Shown: positions 30,582 through 39,235, counted from the first letter of the stretch. The stretch is DNA of 64,000 bases from Streptomyces longwoodensis (GCF_001514125.1 NZ_KQ948558.1:248001-312000), one strand, 5' to 3'. The notes: generated from the letters alone by a model not told the origin. A program made the numbers and translations.

Positions 30582-31307
30582 TCACAGCACCCGCAGCACC
30601 CCGACCACCTTGCCCAGGATGCGCGCCTCGTCGCCCGGGATCGGGTCGTAGGCCGGGTTGCGGGGCATCAGCCAGACCCTGCCCTCCTGGCGGCGCAGCA
30701 CCTTGACCGTGGCCTCGTCCTCCAGCAGGGCCGCGACGATGTCGCCCTGGTCGGCGCTGTCCTGGCGCCGTACGGTCACGATGTCGCCGTCGCAGATCGC
30801 CGCTTCGATCATGCTGTCGCCGGAGACGGTCAGCGCGAACAACTCCCCCTCGCCGACGAGTTGGCGGGGCAGCGGGTAGACGTCCTCGACCATCTCCTCG
30901 GCGAGCAGCGGCACGCCGGCGGCGATCCGGCCGACCAGGGGCACGTCCACGGCGGACGACCTGCTCGGCTGCTCGGCCGCGGTCGGGGCGGGCTCGGACA
31001 GGCCGGAGAGCTCCGACAGACCGGCCAGTTCGGCGAGTTCCGCTTCGCGGACGCGGTAGGCGCGCGGGCGGTGCGGGTCGCGGTACAGGACTTCCTTGCG
31101 TTCGAGCACCATCAACTGGTGGGCGACGGAGGAGGTGCTGGCCAGCCCCACGGCCTGGCCGATCTCGCGCATCGACGGCGGGTAGCCCTGGCGCTGCACC
31201 GTGGCCGTGATGAACCGGACGATGTCCTGCTGCCGAGCGGTCAGCCGACCCTCGACAGGCCGGATGCCCGGCGGCCGCCCACGGCGTACCGGCGCGTTGT
31301 TCTCCAT
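30582..31307 (-). CDS. lexA: LexA-family repressor (paralogue type)
   Basis: 241 residues. The winged HTH matches LexA closely (LTARQQDIVRFITATVQRQGYPPSMREIGQAVGLASTSSVAHQL). The cleavage site is RIAAGVPL. The Ser/Lys dyad lies in VSGDSMIEAAICDGD and ATVKVLRRQ, so self-cleavage should work. Between HTH and cleavage site is a Leu/Ser/Glu-rich linker. It differs from the housekeeping Streptomyces LexA as I know it (shorter N-terminus, divergent recognition surroundings such as KEVLYRDPHRPRAYRV) and is not beside nrdR, so I regard it as a second copy. Perfect GGAGGTGCCC upstream of the ATG. Confidence 0.85.
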   Translation of the reverse strand: MENNAPVRRGRPPGIRPVEGRLTARQQDIVRFITATVQRQGYPPSMREIGQAVGLASTSSVAHQLMVLERKEVLYRDPHRPRAYRVREAELAELAGLSELSGLSEPAPTAAEQPSRSSAVDVPLVGRIAAGVPLLAEEMVEDVYPLPRQLVGEGELFALTVSGDSMIEAAICDGDIVTVRRQDSADQGDIVAALLEDEATVKVLRRQEGRVWLMPRNPAYDPIPGDEARILGKVVGVLRVL

Positions 31308-31368
31308 TTCGGGCACCTCCATACAAGATCTCGCCGAGTGTGACCTTAGCCTGCCTCCCTCCACAAAT

Positions 31369-31383
31369 GGAACACCGATTCGA
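31369..31383. promoter_or_regulatory. Possible SOS box upstream of the LexA paralogue
   Basis: Minus strand TCGAATCGGTGTTCC, close to the actinobacterial TCGAAC-N4-GTTCGA box with two outer mismatches. It is 62 bases before the lexA-like ATG and would allow autoregulation. Confidence 0.4.
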
Positions 31384-31444
31384 CCAACGGGGCCGCGTGC
31401 GGGCTCCCGCGGTCCCAGCGCGCGTCGGGCGGGCCGCCTTTGAC

Positions 31445-31714
31445 TCAGCGGTGTCCCTGGGTGCGCCAGGCGGGTCGGCGGTGTTCCCGGGTGCGCCGAA
31501 CGGGTCGGCGGGCGCCGCTCCGCCGCTCGGCGGCCCACGCCACGCCGCGCCGGACACCCGTCGCCGTCGCGTGGCGCAGCCTCGTGCGCAGGGACGGCCG
31601 GGCCGGAGGCAGGGGCAGCCGGGTCCGGCGCGCGTAGGTCTTCCAGTCCTCGTAGAGGCCGGGTGCGAACACCGCGGCGAGCAGGAGCAGGGGGATCACC
31701 ACAGCGGATATCAA
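31445..31714 (-). CDS. Small membrane protein, hypothetical
   Basis: About 89 residues: a single N-terminal membrane helix (ISAVVIPLLLLAAVFAPGLYEDW), then a very basic Arg/Pro tail. No ATG is available. TTG 31714 has AAGGACGAG upstream, and TTG 31762 is in frame. The helix and following WKTYARRTRLPLPPARPSLR read like real protein, but the tail composition could also come from chance open frame in GC-rich DNA. Confidence 0.4.
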   Translation of the reverse strand: MISAVVIPLLLLAAVFAPGLYEDWKTYARRTRLPLPPARPSLRTRLRHATATGVRRGVAWAAERRSGARRPVRRTREHRRPAWRTQGHR

Positions 31715-31781
31715 CGCAGCTCGTCCTTCCGGGTCGCTCGGGTCAGGAGTGGTCCGCGGCAAGCGTCTGTTCCCTCATATA

Positions 31782-31819
31782 AGCCGCACGCGAGATGGGC
31801 GGCCACCTCGCGTGCGGCT
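31782..31819. terminator. Hairpin in the leader before the MFS gene
   Basis: Perfect 13-bp arms AGCCGCACGCGAG / CTCGCGTGCGGCT with a 12-base loop, preceded by the A/T-rich TCATATAA. Terminator or leader structure. Confidence 0.6.
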
Positions 31820-31858
31820 CGTGGCCGCCTCGGGCCGCCCCGGAGCCACGTCGGGGTT

Positions 31859-31884
31859 CCCGCACTCCCCGCCGGGAGTGCGGG
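31859..31884. terminator. Second hairpin in the leader before the MFS gene
   Basis: Perfect 11-bp arms CCCGCACTCCC / GGGAGTGCGGG with a short CGCC-type loop, 60 bases before the MFS start. Confidence 0.6.
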
Positions 31885-31946
31885 TGTGTGCCGCTGCCCT
31901 GTGGGGGAACCTGGTGCCCGGGTCCCAGCAGGTGAGAGGAGCAGGT

Positions 31947-33464
31947 GTGAGCACGTCGACGGCATCGGGGGACGGTGGGCAGCCCGGCGCCCGGGACGAC
32001 GGCCACCAGCCCGACCCGCACCGGTGGCGGGCCCTCTGGGTCACCCTGGTGGCGGGGTTCATGAGCCTGCTCGACGTGACGATCGTGGCGGTCGCCCTGC
32101 CCACCATCCAGCGTGAGCTGCACGCCTCCCCCGCACAGGTGCAGTGGGTGGTGTCCGGGTACGCCCTGAGCTTCGCCCTCGCGCTGGTCACCGCGGGACG
32201 CCTCGGCGACGCCCTGGACCGGCGCCGCATCTTCCTGCTCGCGCTGAGCGGGTTCGTGCTGTTCAGCGCCGCCTGCGGAGCCGCCCCGAGCATCACGCTG
32301 CTCGTGGTGGCCCGCCTGGCCCAGGGTCTCGCGGCGGGCTTCATGGCCCCGCAGAACTCGGCGCTCATCCAGCAGATGTTCCGCGGCGCCGAACGCGGCC
32401 GCGCCTTCGGCTTCTTCGGCGCCACCGTCGGCGTCTCCTCCGCCGTGGGCCCCCTGGCCGGCGGCGCCATCCTGGCCCTCGCCTCGGGCCCGCAGGGCTG
32501 GCGGTGGATCTTCTACGTCAACGTCCCCATCGGCATCCTCGCCGTCCTGCTCGGCCGCCGCCTGCTGCCCCGCACGAAGCGCTCGGGACGGGGACACGTG
32601 GACGTGCCCGGCATCCTCCTGCTGGGCCTCGGTGTGCTCGCCCTGATGTACCCGCTGGTGCAGGCCGACTCCGGCGGCCTCGGCGGCCTGTGGTGGCTGT
32701 TCCTCGTCGGCGCCGCGCTCCTCGCCGCCTTCGTGCGGTGGCAGCGGCGCCTGGTCGCCCGGGACACCCAGCCACTGCTCGACCCGCGGCTGTTCACCAC
32801 CGTGCGCGGGTACGCCGTCGGGGCGGGCGTCGGCACCCTGTACTTCATCGGATTCAGCGGCGTCTGGCTGGTCTTCGCGCTCTTCTACCAGCACGGCCTC
32901 GGCTTCTCGCCGCTGCGTTCCGGACTCGCGGTGACCCCCTTCGCCGTCGGCTCGGCCTGCGCCGCGGTGATCGCGGGCCGGCTGGTCGACCGGTTCGGGC
33001 GGCTGCTGACCGTGTGCGGGCTGTCCGGGGTGATCCTCGGTCTGGGCGGCACCGCCCTGCTGCTCCGCCTCGCGCCACTGGACACCGCCCCCTGGCTCGC
33101 CGCCCCGGTCCTGTTCCTCGGCGGGCTGGGCAGCGGCTGCGTCGTCTCGCCCAACATCACCATGACCCTGCGCGACGTCCCGGTCCGCATGGCGGGCGCG
33201 GCGGGCGGCGCCCTGCAGACCGGGCAGCGGCTCGGCGCGGCCGTCGGCACCGCCGCGCTGCCCGGCCTCTTCTACGTCGTCCTGGGCCACGGCCACGACT
33301 ACCGCGGGGCGCTCGTCACCGCGTTGAGCACCGGCCTCGTCGGCATGGCGGCCTCGCTGGCGCTGGCGACGTACGACTGGCTGCACGACCGGCGTGCGCA
33401 GTCCTCCCGCGGCACCTGCCCGGACGAGGTCGCGCACAGTCCGGTGCACGCCCGCCACTCCTGA
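31947..33464 (+). CDS. MFS transporter, DHA2 (14-helix) drug-exporter type
   Basis: 505 residues with about 14 membrane helices. Motif A is in GRLGDALDRRRIFLLALSGF, the antiporter motif C region is GATVGVSSAVGPLAGGAI, and the TM1 motif is LDVTIVAVALPTIQREL. It should export a hydrophobic compound against protons. GTG 31947 follows GAGAGGAGCAG. The 180-base leader has two perfect hairpins, so expression may be attenuated. The C-terminus ends in a His/Arg/Asp-rich polar tail. Confidence 0.88.
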   Translation: MSTSTASGDGGQPGARDDGHQPDPHRWRALWVTLVAGFMSLLDVTIVAVALPTIQRELHASPAQVQWVVSGYALSFALALVTAGRLGDALDRRRIFLLALSGFVLFSAACGAAPSITLLVVARLAQGLAAGFMAPQNSALIQQMFRGAERGRAFGFFGATVGVSSAVGPLAGGAILALASGPQGWRWIFYVNVPIGILAVLLGRRLLPRTKRSGRGHVDVPGILLLGLGVLALMYPLVQADSGGLGGLWWLFLVGAALLAAFVRWQRRLVARDTQPLLDPRLFTTVRGYAVGAGVGTLYFIGFSGVWLVFALFYQHGLGFSPLRSGLAVTPFAVGSACAAVIAGRLVDRFGRLLTVCGLSGVILGLGGTALLLRLAPLDTAPWLAAPVLFLGGLGSGCVVSPNITMTLRDVPVRMAGAAGGALQTGQRLGAAVGTAALPGLFYVVLGHGHDYRGALVTALSTGLVGMAASLALATYDWLHDRRAQSSRGTCPDEVAHSPVHARHS

Positions 33465-33762
33465 CCCCGCGCCTCGGCACACCGCACGGACCCGTGCCGG
33501 TGCACGACCGGCGCTCGCGACACTCCCCTACGACACCTGACGGTGCCGGTGCCGGTGCACATCCGATCTTCCTGACACGCGCATTGGGGCACCGCGGGCA
33601 CCCGTGCCGGGACGGGGTCGCCGCAGGTCCAGGACGCGCGTCCGGGCAAACGGCTGCACACCCGGGGTACTCCCGCGTCTCCCGGGTACGCGTGGAGGAA
33701 CGCCCCCTTCCCCTTGGGCGCCGTCCGACGCCACCCCCCCCCGTGACGCAGTAGGAGATGAC

Positions 33763-35304
33763 ATGAGGCTCCGCCAGTCCGCCTGGTGTTCCGAGCGAGT
33801 GCTGGCGGGGCGGTACCGCCTGGACGCGCTCATCGGCTCAGGCGGGGCCGCCGACGTCCACCGCGCTTTCGACGACCGCCTGAAGCGGCCGGTGGCCGTC
33901 AAGATCTTCCGCACCGGCACCGACCTCGACATGGAGGAGCGGTTCCACAACGAGGCGCTCATCCTGGCCCGGCTGCACCACCCCGGCCTGGTCACCGTCT
34001 ACGACGCGGGACGCCACCAGGGCACCGCCTTCCTGGTGATGCAGCTGATAGAGGGCCCCACCCTCAAGGACCGGATAGCCGCCGGCCCCCTCTCCCCCGC
34101 CGAGACCGCGACGCTCGGCGCCGGCCTCGCTCAGGGGCTGGACCACGCGCACGCCGCCGGGATCGTCCACCGCGACGTCAAGCCGTCGAACATCATCCTG
34201 GACCGCTCGGGCCACCCCCACCTCACCGACTTCGGGATCTCCCGGCTCCTCGACTCCACGTCCCGCACGGCGACCGGCGCGCTCATCGGCACCGCCGCCT
34301 ACCTCGCTCCCGAGCAGGTGCTCGGACGCCCGGTGGGCCCGGCGGCCGACGTCTACGCCCTCGGACTGGTCCTCCTCGAGTGCCTGACGAGCCGCCTGGA
34401 GTACGACGGCGTCCCCCTGGAGTCGGCGATCGCGCGCCTGCACCGCGAGCCGGTGCTCCCCGCCGACCTGCCGGACGAACTGGCCTCCCTGCTAAGGGAG
34501 ATGACCGACCTGGACGAGTGCAACCGCCCGTCGGCCCGCGCGTGCGCGCGGCGGCTGGCCGCCCTGGCCGACACCCTCGGGCCCGCGTCCGCGCCGCTCC
34601 CGGCCGGCCTGACGAGCATGGTCCCCCGGGGTACGCCGGAGGCGGACGACCACCCGACCCACCACGACGTCCCGCCCGCCCCGGAACGGGTCGTGGCGGC
34701 GGTCGCGGCAGGCGCGTCGACACCCGCGGGAGCGTCCACGGGCGGGCGCACGCGACGGCGTCTCCTGACCGTCGGCGGAACCGCCGCGGTCGCCACCGTC
34801 ATGGCCGCCACCCTCGCCGTGACCGCCGGTTCCTCGGACCAGACGTCCGGTGACCGCGCGTCCCGCACGGACAGCCGTTCGGCCAGCGGCACCGAGGCCC
34901 CGGTCAGCCCCGGGGCGAAGACCGGAACGGACCGCACGGCGCCGAGTGCCCCGGCCGCCGCTCCGGCCGTCGGCTCCAGCGGCACCTCCGGATCTGTCGA
35001 CTCCTCCGGCTCCGCCGCCACACAGCTCCGTGACGCCCGCCTCGCCGAGCAGGCCGACGCGCCCTCCGCCCGGCCGAGCAACGACCACGTCCCCGGCCAC
35101 GGCGCCACCCACGGCAAGGGCGAACCGACCCCCGGCCGGAGCCCGGCCCGCGGCACGTCGCACCCCCCGGCCACCGGAGCCCCCGACCCGACCACGCCCA
35201 GCCCGTCCGCCACCACCGAGTCGCCGTCCCCGGACCCGACGCCGGGCACCCCGGACGAGTCCGAGCAGGCCCAGGACGTCACCCGGGTGAAGAAGGACAA
35301 GTAA
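33763..35304 (+). CDS. Membrane Ser/Thr protein kinase (PknB type, no PASTA)
   Basis: 513 residues. The kinase domain runs over 15-275: glycine loop IGSGGAADVHRAF, Lys in PVAVKIF, catalytic HRDVKPSNIIL, DFG, and activation loop ending GTAAYLAPEQ. One membrane helix lies near 335-355 (LLTVGGTAAVATVMAATLAVTAG). The outer 155 residues are Ser/Thr/Pro-rich and disordered, without PASTA repeats, so the external signal is unclear. AGGAGATGAC precedes the ATG. The 298-base gap upstream holds GTGCCGGTGC-type repeats and a C9 run. Confidence 0.9.
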   Translation: MRLRQSAWCSERVLAGRYRLDALIGSGGAADVHRAFDDRLKRPVAVKIFRTGTDLDMEERFHNEALILARLHHPGLVTVYDAGRHQGTAFLVMQLIEGPTLKDRIAAGPLSPAETATLGAGLAQGLDHAHAAGIVHRDVKPSNIILDRSGHPHLTDFGISRLLDSTSRTATGALIGTAAYLAPEQVLGRPVGPAADVYALGLVLLECLTSRLEYDGVPLESAIARLHREPVLPADLPDELASLLREMTDLDECNRPSARACARRLAALADTLGPASAPLPAGLTSMVPRGTPEADDHPTHHDVPPAPERVVAAVAAGASTPAGASTGGRTRRRLLTVGGTAAVATVMAATLAVTAGSSDQTSGDRASRTDSRSASGTEAPVSPGAKTGTDRTAPSAPAAAPAVGSSGTSGSVDSSGSAATQLRDARLAEQADAPSARPSNDHVPGHGATHGKGEPTPGRSPARGTSHPPATGAPDPTTPSPSATTESPSPDPTPGTPDESEQAQDVTRVKKDK

Positions 35305-35561
35305 CTCGCCCCTCGCCGCACAACTCGTCTGAGCCCATGACGAGTTGACGCTTGCGCCTGCCCATCTCGCGAGGTGGGAACCGGTGAAAGGGAACCAACT
35401 ACTCCGCCGATGCGTACTATCGCTTCCCACGGCACACGGCACCCGTCAGGTCGCCCTTCGCCGCAACGACAGCCACGAGACACTCAACGCCTCGTCGACC
35501 CACCGAGTTTCCAGCGGTCCGGGCGGACACTGCCGACCGAGTCCGCGGAGAGGTCAGCGCC

Positions 35562-36398
35562 ATGTCCGAGAACACCACGGCCACCACCGAACTGGCATCC
35601 CAGTACGCCTCGCAGGTGACCACCGACCTCGAGCGCAACGTCGAGGAACAGGCCCGCCTCAGCGCCGAGATCGCCGCGCTCCAGGAGCAGTTGACCACGC
35701 TCCAGCACGACCACACCGTGCTCGTGAACCTGCAGCAGGCCCTCGGCCTCGCCCCCTCCGCCCCCGCCGGACCGACCACCACGCCCACGGTGCCCGCGCC
35801 CCGCAAGAAGGTGGCCGCCGCGACGGAGACCCCGAAGAAGCCGCAGGCGAAGAAGACGTCGCCCGCCGCCGGCCGCGCGAAGAGCACCAAGTCTGCGGCC
35901 TCCAGGGCTGCTTCCACTGGCGCCAAGTCCGCGACACCCCCCGCGGGCAAGACCGCCAAGGCGGTCACCAAGGCCGCCAAGTCCACCAAGTCCCCCGCGT
36001 CCGCCGCACCCACGGCCGGCAAGAGCGCCAAGTCCCCCGCGTCCACGCCCGCCAAGAGCCACAAGCCGGCCGCCGTGCCCGCGGACCGGCCGACGCTGGT
36101 CGACCTGGTGCGGGAGCACCTCGCGGAGCAGTCCGAGCCGCGCTCCGCGGCGGAGATCGCCACCACCCTCGGCCGCGCCCACACCGACCGGGCCGTGAAG
36201 CCCACCGTCGTGCGCACCACGCTGGAGGCGCTCGTCGCCAAGGGCCAGGCGCAGCGCACCCGTCAGGGACGCTCGGTGTTCTACACCGCGCCCGACGCCC
36301 CCGAGCAGCAGACCGGGCAGACCGGTCAGGCCGGACGGACCGACCTGACCGACCGGACCCCGGCGGCCCCCGACTCCCGTTCCGAGGACGCCGCCTGA
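35562..36398 (+). CDS. Coiled-coil / histone H1-like linker / winged-helix DNA-binding protein
   Basis: 278 residues in three parts. Residues 1-60 form an acidic coiled coil (LERNVEEQARLSAEIAALQEQLTTLQHDH). Residues 75-170 are Lys/Ala/Pro/Ser-rich with repeated TAKAVTKAAKSTKSPAS-like units, as in eukaryotic H1 tails and bacterial AlkN/HupS-type tails. Residues 175-245 look like a winged helix (TLVDLVREHLAEQSEPRSAAEIATTLG, then VVRTTLEALVAKGQAQRTRQGRSVFYTA). It probably oligomerises and binds DNA as a nucleoid protein. No such role is proven from sequence. Confidence 0.7.
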   Translation: MSENTTATTELASQYASQVTTDLERNVEEQARLSAEIAALQEQLTTLQHDHTVLVNLQQALGLAPSAPAGPTTTPTVPAPRKKVAAATETPKKPQAKKTSPAAGRAKSTKSAASRAASTGAKSATPPAGKTAKAVTKAAKSTKSPASAAPTAGKSAKSPASTPAKSHKPAAVPADRPTLVDLVREHLAEQSEPRSAAEIATTLGRAHTDRAVKPTVVRTTLEALVAKGQAQRTRQGRSVFYTAPDAPEQQTGQTGQAGRTDLTDRTPAAPDSRSEDAA

Positions 36399-36405
36399 CG
36401 ACGGG

Positions 36406-36440
36406 CGGGCGTCGGCCCGGGCTCGGGCCCAGGACGCCCG
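36406..36440. terminator. Bidirectional terminator hairpin
   Basis: CGGGCGTC pairs with GACGCCCG, and inside it GGCCCG with CGGGCC. It lies between two convergent genes (ends 36398 and 36505). Confidence 0.6.
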
Positions 36441-36504
36441 CGTCGCCGTACGACCGCACGGGAACCGCTCGGTGGGCGCGGAGCGGTCCTCCGCCTCGGG
36501 TGCT

Positions 36505-37293
36505 TCAGGCGCGCTCGGCCACGTACAGGCTCTGCGTACCGCGGCCGAGCGGCCCCTTGGTGTCGTGCAGGGCGGACTCGGCCAGGCCGACGCCCCCGCC
36601 GTCCACCATGGTCCGGGCGTCCAGGCACACCCACTCGCCCTCGGGGTGGCGGTGCAGGCTCACGGTGAGGTCGGCGTTGACGAAGACGTAGCGGTGGAAG
36701 TCGAGCGCGGCGCTCACGCCGTTGCCGGAGTCGGCCGCGGTCAGCACCCGGCTCAGCGGCGTGATCTCCTCCCCCGCGACCAGGGGCACGCGCATCCGCA
36801 TCCAGGCGGTGGCCGGGCCGGTCTCCAGGAACGAGCCCGTGGCGAAGCACACGTCCATGGCGGTGTGGTAGCCCTGCTCCCACGGCACCGGGAAGAACTG
36901 CGCCGGGGAGGCGTCCTCGGGTCCGGGTACCTCGGGGGCCGGTGACACGTCCGGCACCGAGCCGGGCACGGCCCGCATCGACAGGGCTGTCGCCCGCATG
37001 ACCTCGTCGGCGCCGTCGGGGGTCAGCGCGACCTCCACCAGTTCGACGCTGCGCCCGGAGCGCAGTACCCGCCGGGAGACGGTCAGCGGCCGCAGGGGAA
37101 CGGGCCGCCTGATCTCGTACGTCAGCCGGGCGACCCGCATCCCCGGCCGCGGCGCGACGGCCAGGCCGAGCAGCGCGGCGGGCGGCCCGGCGTGCTGCGC
37201 GTCGGCGTCCCAGGGGCCCCGGGCGTACCCGGTGGGCAGGAACCTGGCGTCGTCCGCACGCTCGTAGAACGCCTCGACGTCCGACACCGGCAT
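36505..37293 (-). CDS. Thioesterase-family protein (double hot-dog, acyl-CoA thioesterase-like)
   Basis: 262 residues. Two hot-dog halves: AQHAGPPAALLGLAVAPRPGMRVARLTYEIRRPVPLRPL in the first and GNGVSAALDFHRYVFVNADLTVSLHRHPEGEWVCLDARTMVDGGGVGLAESALHD in the second. This matches TesB/TesC-like enzymes that hydrolyse acyl-CoA. The HAG helix and DA-type acid positions are recognisable. GAGGAGGGCC precedes ATG 37293. Confidence 0.76.
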   Translation of the reverse strand: MPVSDVEAFYERADDARFLPTGYARGPWDADAQHAGPPAALLGLAVAPRPGMRVARLTYEIRRPVPLRPLTVSRRVLRSGRSVELVEVALTPDGADEVMRATALSMRAVPGSVPDVSPAPEVPGPEDASPAQFFPVPWEQGYHTAMDVCFATGSFLETGPATAWMRMRVPLVAGEEITPLSRVLTAADSGNGVSAALDFHRYVFVNADLTVSLHRHPEGEWVCLDARTMVDGGGVGLAESALHDTKGPLGRGTQSLYVAERA

Positions 37294-37396
37294 GACTGGC
37301 CCTCCTCGCGGCAGGATGCACGTGGAGGTCATGTTACTGAGCGCTTGCTCATCCGTCGCGGCAGTTGTCGTACCGGACCGGTGGCCCGGTCGGCTC

Positions 37397-37870
37397 CTAG
37401 CGGTCCGCCAGCGCGATGCGCACGGTGATCCGCTTGCCGACCGGCTCGCGCTGCACGTCGAACCCCTCGGCGACGGCCATCACGATCTCCAGGCCGTGCT
37501 GCCCGACCCGGCCGACATCCGCCGCGCGGGCGACCGGCAGCACCGGTTCGGAGTCCCACACCATGATCTCGACACTGTCCCCGGCGAGCCGCAGGTCCAG
37601 CAGGACCGGCCCCGGCGCGTACTTCCGCGCGTTGGTGACCAGCTCGCTGACCACCAACTGCGACACGTCCATCGCCCGCTGGGAGACCGGCACGCCGTGC
37701 TCGTCCCGCATCCGGGAGAGGAAGTCCGCGGCAAGGTGGCGGGACTGCGCGATGCAGCTCCCGTCGCCCTCCAGGACCAACGTGGTCTGTTTCGTCGTCG
37801 TGTACGGCGCCGCGTCGTCCTCGCCCATGGGCGCGGGTTCCACAGTGGTCGCCTCAGTTACCCCGTTCAC
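37397..37870 (-). CDS. RsbW-like ATP-binding protein
   Basis: 157 residues. The N-box is VVSELVTNARKYAPGPV (about 79-95), and the G1/G2 parts are VWDSEPVLPVARAADVGRVGQHGLEIV. It is a close paralogue of the protein at 63516: the stretch RDEHGVPVS and the block from SELVTNA to VLPVAR are almost the same. GTG 37870 is the likely start because a GGGTAC promoter element ends 10 bases upstream, giving a leaderless message; ATG 37828 is an alternative. Partner unknown. Confidence 0.75.
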   Translation of the reverse strand: MNGVTEATTVEPAPMGEDDAAPYTTTKQTTLVLEGDGSCIAQSRHLAADFLSRMRDEHGVPVSQRAMDVSQLVVSELVTNARKYAPGPVLLDLRLAGDSVEIMVWDSEPVLPVARAADVGRVGQHGLEIVMAVAEGFDVQREPVGKRITVRIALADR

Positions 37871-37879
37871 ACCGGTCGC

Positions 37880-37904
37880 GTACCCGCGATCCCACGGAGC
37901 AGGC
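37880..37904 (-). promoter_or_regulatory. Candidate stress-sigma (SigB-type) promoter
   Basis: Minus strand GCCT-N15-GGGTAC, fitting the Streptomyces SigB-like consensus GNNT-N14-16-GGGTAC/T. The ATP-binding protein's GTG is ten bases downstream. Confidence 0.5.
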
Positions 37905-38040
37905 CTACGAGTTTCCGGACCCCTGCCGAACGCCGGGTCGATCCGTGGGGTCGCCCGTCCGGGTCATGCAGGACCAGGCCGTTTGCGGGTAGAGGGACGG
38001 CGTTGGACCGACCAGAACTTCTCCCGTGAGGAACCGTGGA

Positions 38041-38463
38041 ATGACCGATGACGCCTACCTCGCCCTGCTGACCGGTCCGGGCGCGACGCTCGGTGTGCCG
38101 CCGGCGGCGGTCGGCGAGCTGGCCTTCATGGACACGCCCGCGGTACGGGCGTGGCTCGACGCGCAGGGGGTCACTCCGACGTCCCCGGAGCTGCGCCTGC
38201 TGCCCCCGGAGCAGACCGCCGCGCTGCCGGAGGACGCCGAGCGGCTGCCCGTGCCCCTCGGCGACGAGGAGTTGAGCCGTCTGCGCCACGAGACCGCCCC
38301 GCAGGACGTGGCCCGGCTGGAGCAGGAGCTGCTGGCCTACCGCGACTGCGCGGACGGCCGTGAGGCGCTGCTGGCCCGTGCCGTCGCCGCCGGCGTGCCG
38401 CCGTACCGCATCGCGGAGCTGACCGGCGAGGACCTGGCCGCGGTGGAGGCCGTGGCCGGCTGA
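38041..38463 (+). CDS. Hypothetical protein, DUF6003-like
   Basis: 140 residues, acidic, soluble, no membrane segment. It has three helical blocks (ALLTGPGATLGVPPAAVGELAFMDTPAVRAWLDAQG; LSRLRHETAPQDVARLEQELLAYRDCADGREALLARAVAAG; PPYRIAELTGEDLAAVEAV). The last block resembles the HTH-like end of small Streptomyces proteins that I tentatively know as DUF6003. ATG 38041 has GAGGAAC upstream. Followed by a clean terminator stem. Confidence 0.6.
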   Translation: MTDDAYLALLTGPGATLGVPPAAVGELAFMDTPAVRAWLDAQGVTPTSPELRLLPPEQTAALPEDAERLPVPLGDEELSRLRHETAPQDVARLEQELLAYRDCADGREALLARAVAAGVPPYRIAELTGEDLAAVEAVAG

Positions 38464-38468
38464 CGCAC

Positions 38469-38496
38469 CGCGGGCCCGTAGGTACCGGGGCCCGCG
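38469..38496. terminator. Terminator hairpin
   Basis: Perfect 9-bp stem CGCGGGCCC / GGGCCCGCG with a 10-base loop, six bases after the stop of the preceding gene. Confidence 0.7.
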
Positions 38497-38536
38497 ACGT
38501 CCCTTGCCCTCCGCCCCCCCGCTCCCCCAGCCCCCG

Positions 38537-39235
38537 TCAGGCGGCCGGCCGCGTCTGCGGTCGCCACACGACCAGGCTCTCCACCGTGTACGACAGCTCG
38601 GTGGCGGAGGAGTCGGGGGGCGGGTGGTAACGGCCCGCGCACACCGAGAGGTTGACGATGAGGTGGGCGTGCCAGTCGCGTCCCACGCCGCGTCCGTCGG
38701 AGAACACCGTGGCGCCGTTCAGCGTCCAGACCACGTCGCGCCGGCCGCACGTGACGCCGAGGTCGACCACGCCGCCGGGGCGGACCGCCTCGTCCCGGAC
38801 GTACTCGCCCGCCTGCCGTACGTGGTTGGTGAGTTCGAGCAGGTCGGGGTTGTCCGGGTGGTACTCGAACAGGTCGACCTCGTTGCCGCCGTCCCGCCAG
38901 GTCCAGATCGCCGGCCAGGCGCCGAGGCCGACGGGCAGGCGCACCCGGGCCTCCAGCCGGTCCCCGGTGCGGACCTCGAAGCCCTCGGGGCTGCCCTCCG
39001 TGGTGAGCAGGCCGGTGTCCCACAGGCCGTCGGCGCGGCGCGTGGCGCGGAACGTCCCGGTCCGGCTGTGGTCCGGGGCGTCGGTCAGGTGGTCGAGCTT
39101 GTTGTCACCCGGGTTGGTGGGGCCCCCGTTCGGATAGGCCCAGGACCGCCCGGCGACCCACTGGTGCTCCGACGCGAAGTCGGCGGTGAAGACGACCTGC
39201 CACACCGTGGCCCCCTGGCTCGACGGGAACGTCAT
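38537..39235 (-). CDS. GH16-like beta-glucanase-fold protein without signal peptide
   Basis: 232 residues. The stretch GAWPAIWTWRDGGNEVDLFEYH (about 108-129) matches the GH16 active site E-[VIL]-D-x-x-E, with nucleophile and acid Glu present. Before it, LLTTEGSPEGFEVRTGDRLEARVRLP is typical of the laminarinase/concanavalin sandwich; after it come beta strands such as DVVWTLNGATVFSDGRG. GH16 enzymes cut beta-glucans or galactans and are normally secreted, but no signal peptide is seen here, so it may act inside or only bind sugar. Upstream lie three CACGCGTG repeats. Confidence 0.65.
   Translation of the reverse strand: MTFPSSQGATVWQVVFTADFASEHQWVAGRSWAYPNGGPTNPGDNKLDHLTDAPDHSRTGTFRATRRADGLWDTGLLTTEGSPEGFEVRTGDRLEARVRLPVGLGAWPAIWTWRDGGNEVDLFEYHPDNPDLLELTNHVRQAGEYVRDEAVRPGGVVDLGVTCGRRDVVWTLNGATVFSDGRGVGRDWHAHLIVNLSVCAGRYHPPPDSSATELSYTVESLVVWRPQTRPAA

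Noticed and set aside
31743..33482. 579-codon minus-strand open frame opposite the MFS gene
   Set aside because: Antisense of a 14-helix transporter. The translation is Gly/Glu/Arg-rich without structure and crosses the leader hairpins.
33728..33742. Run of nine C before the kinase gene as a phase-variation tract
   Set aside because: It lies outside the coding region and upstream of the ribosome binding site, and C runs are common at this GC content.
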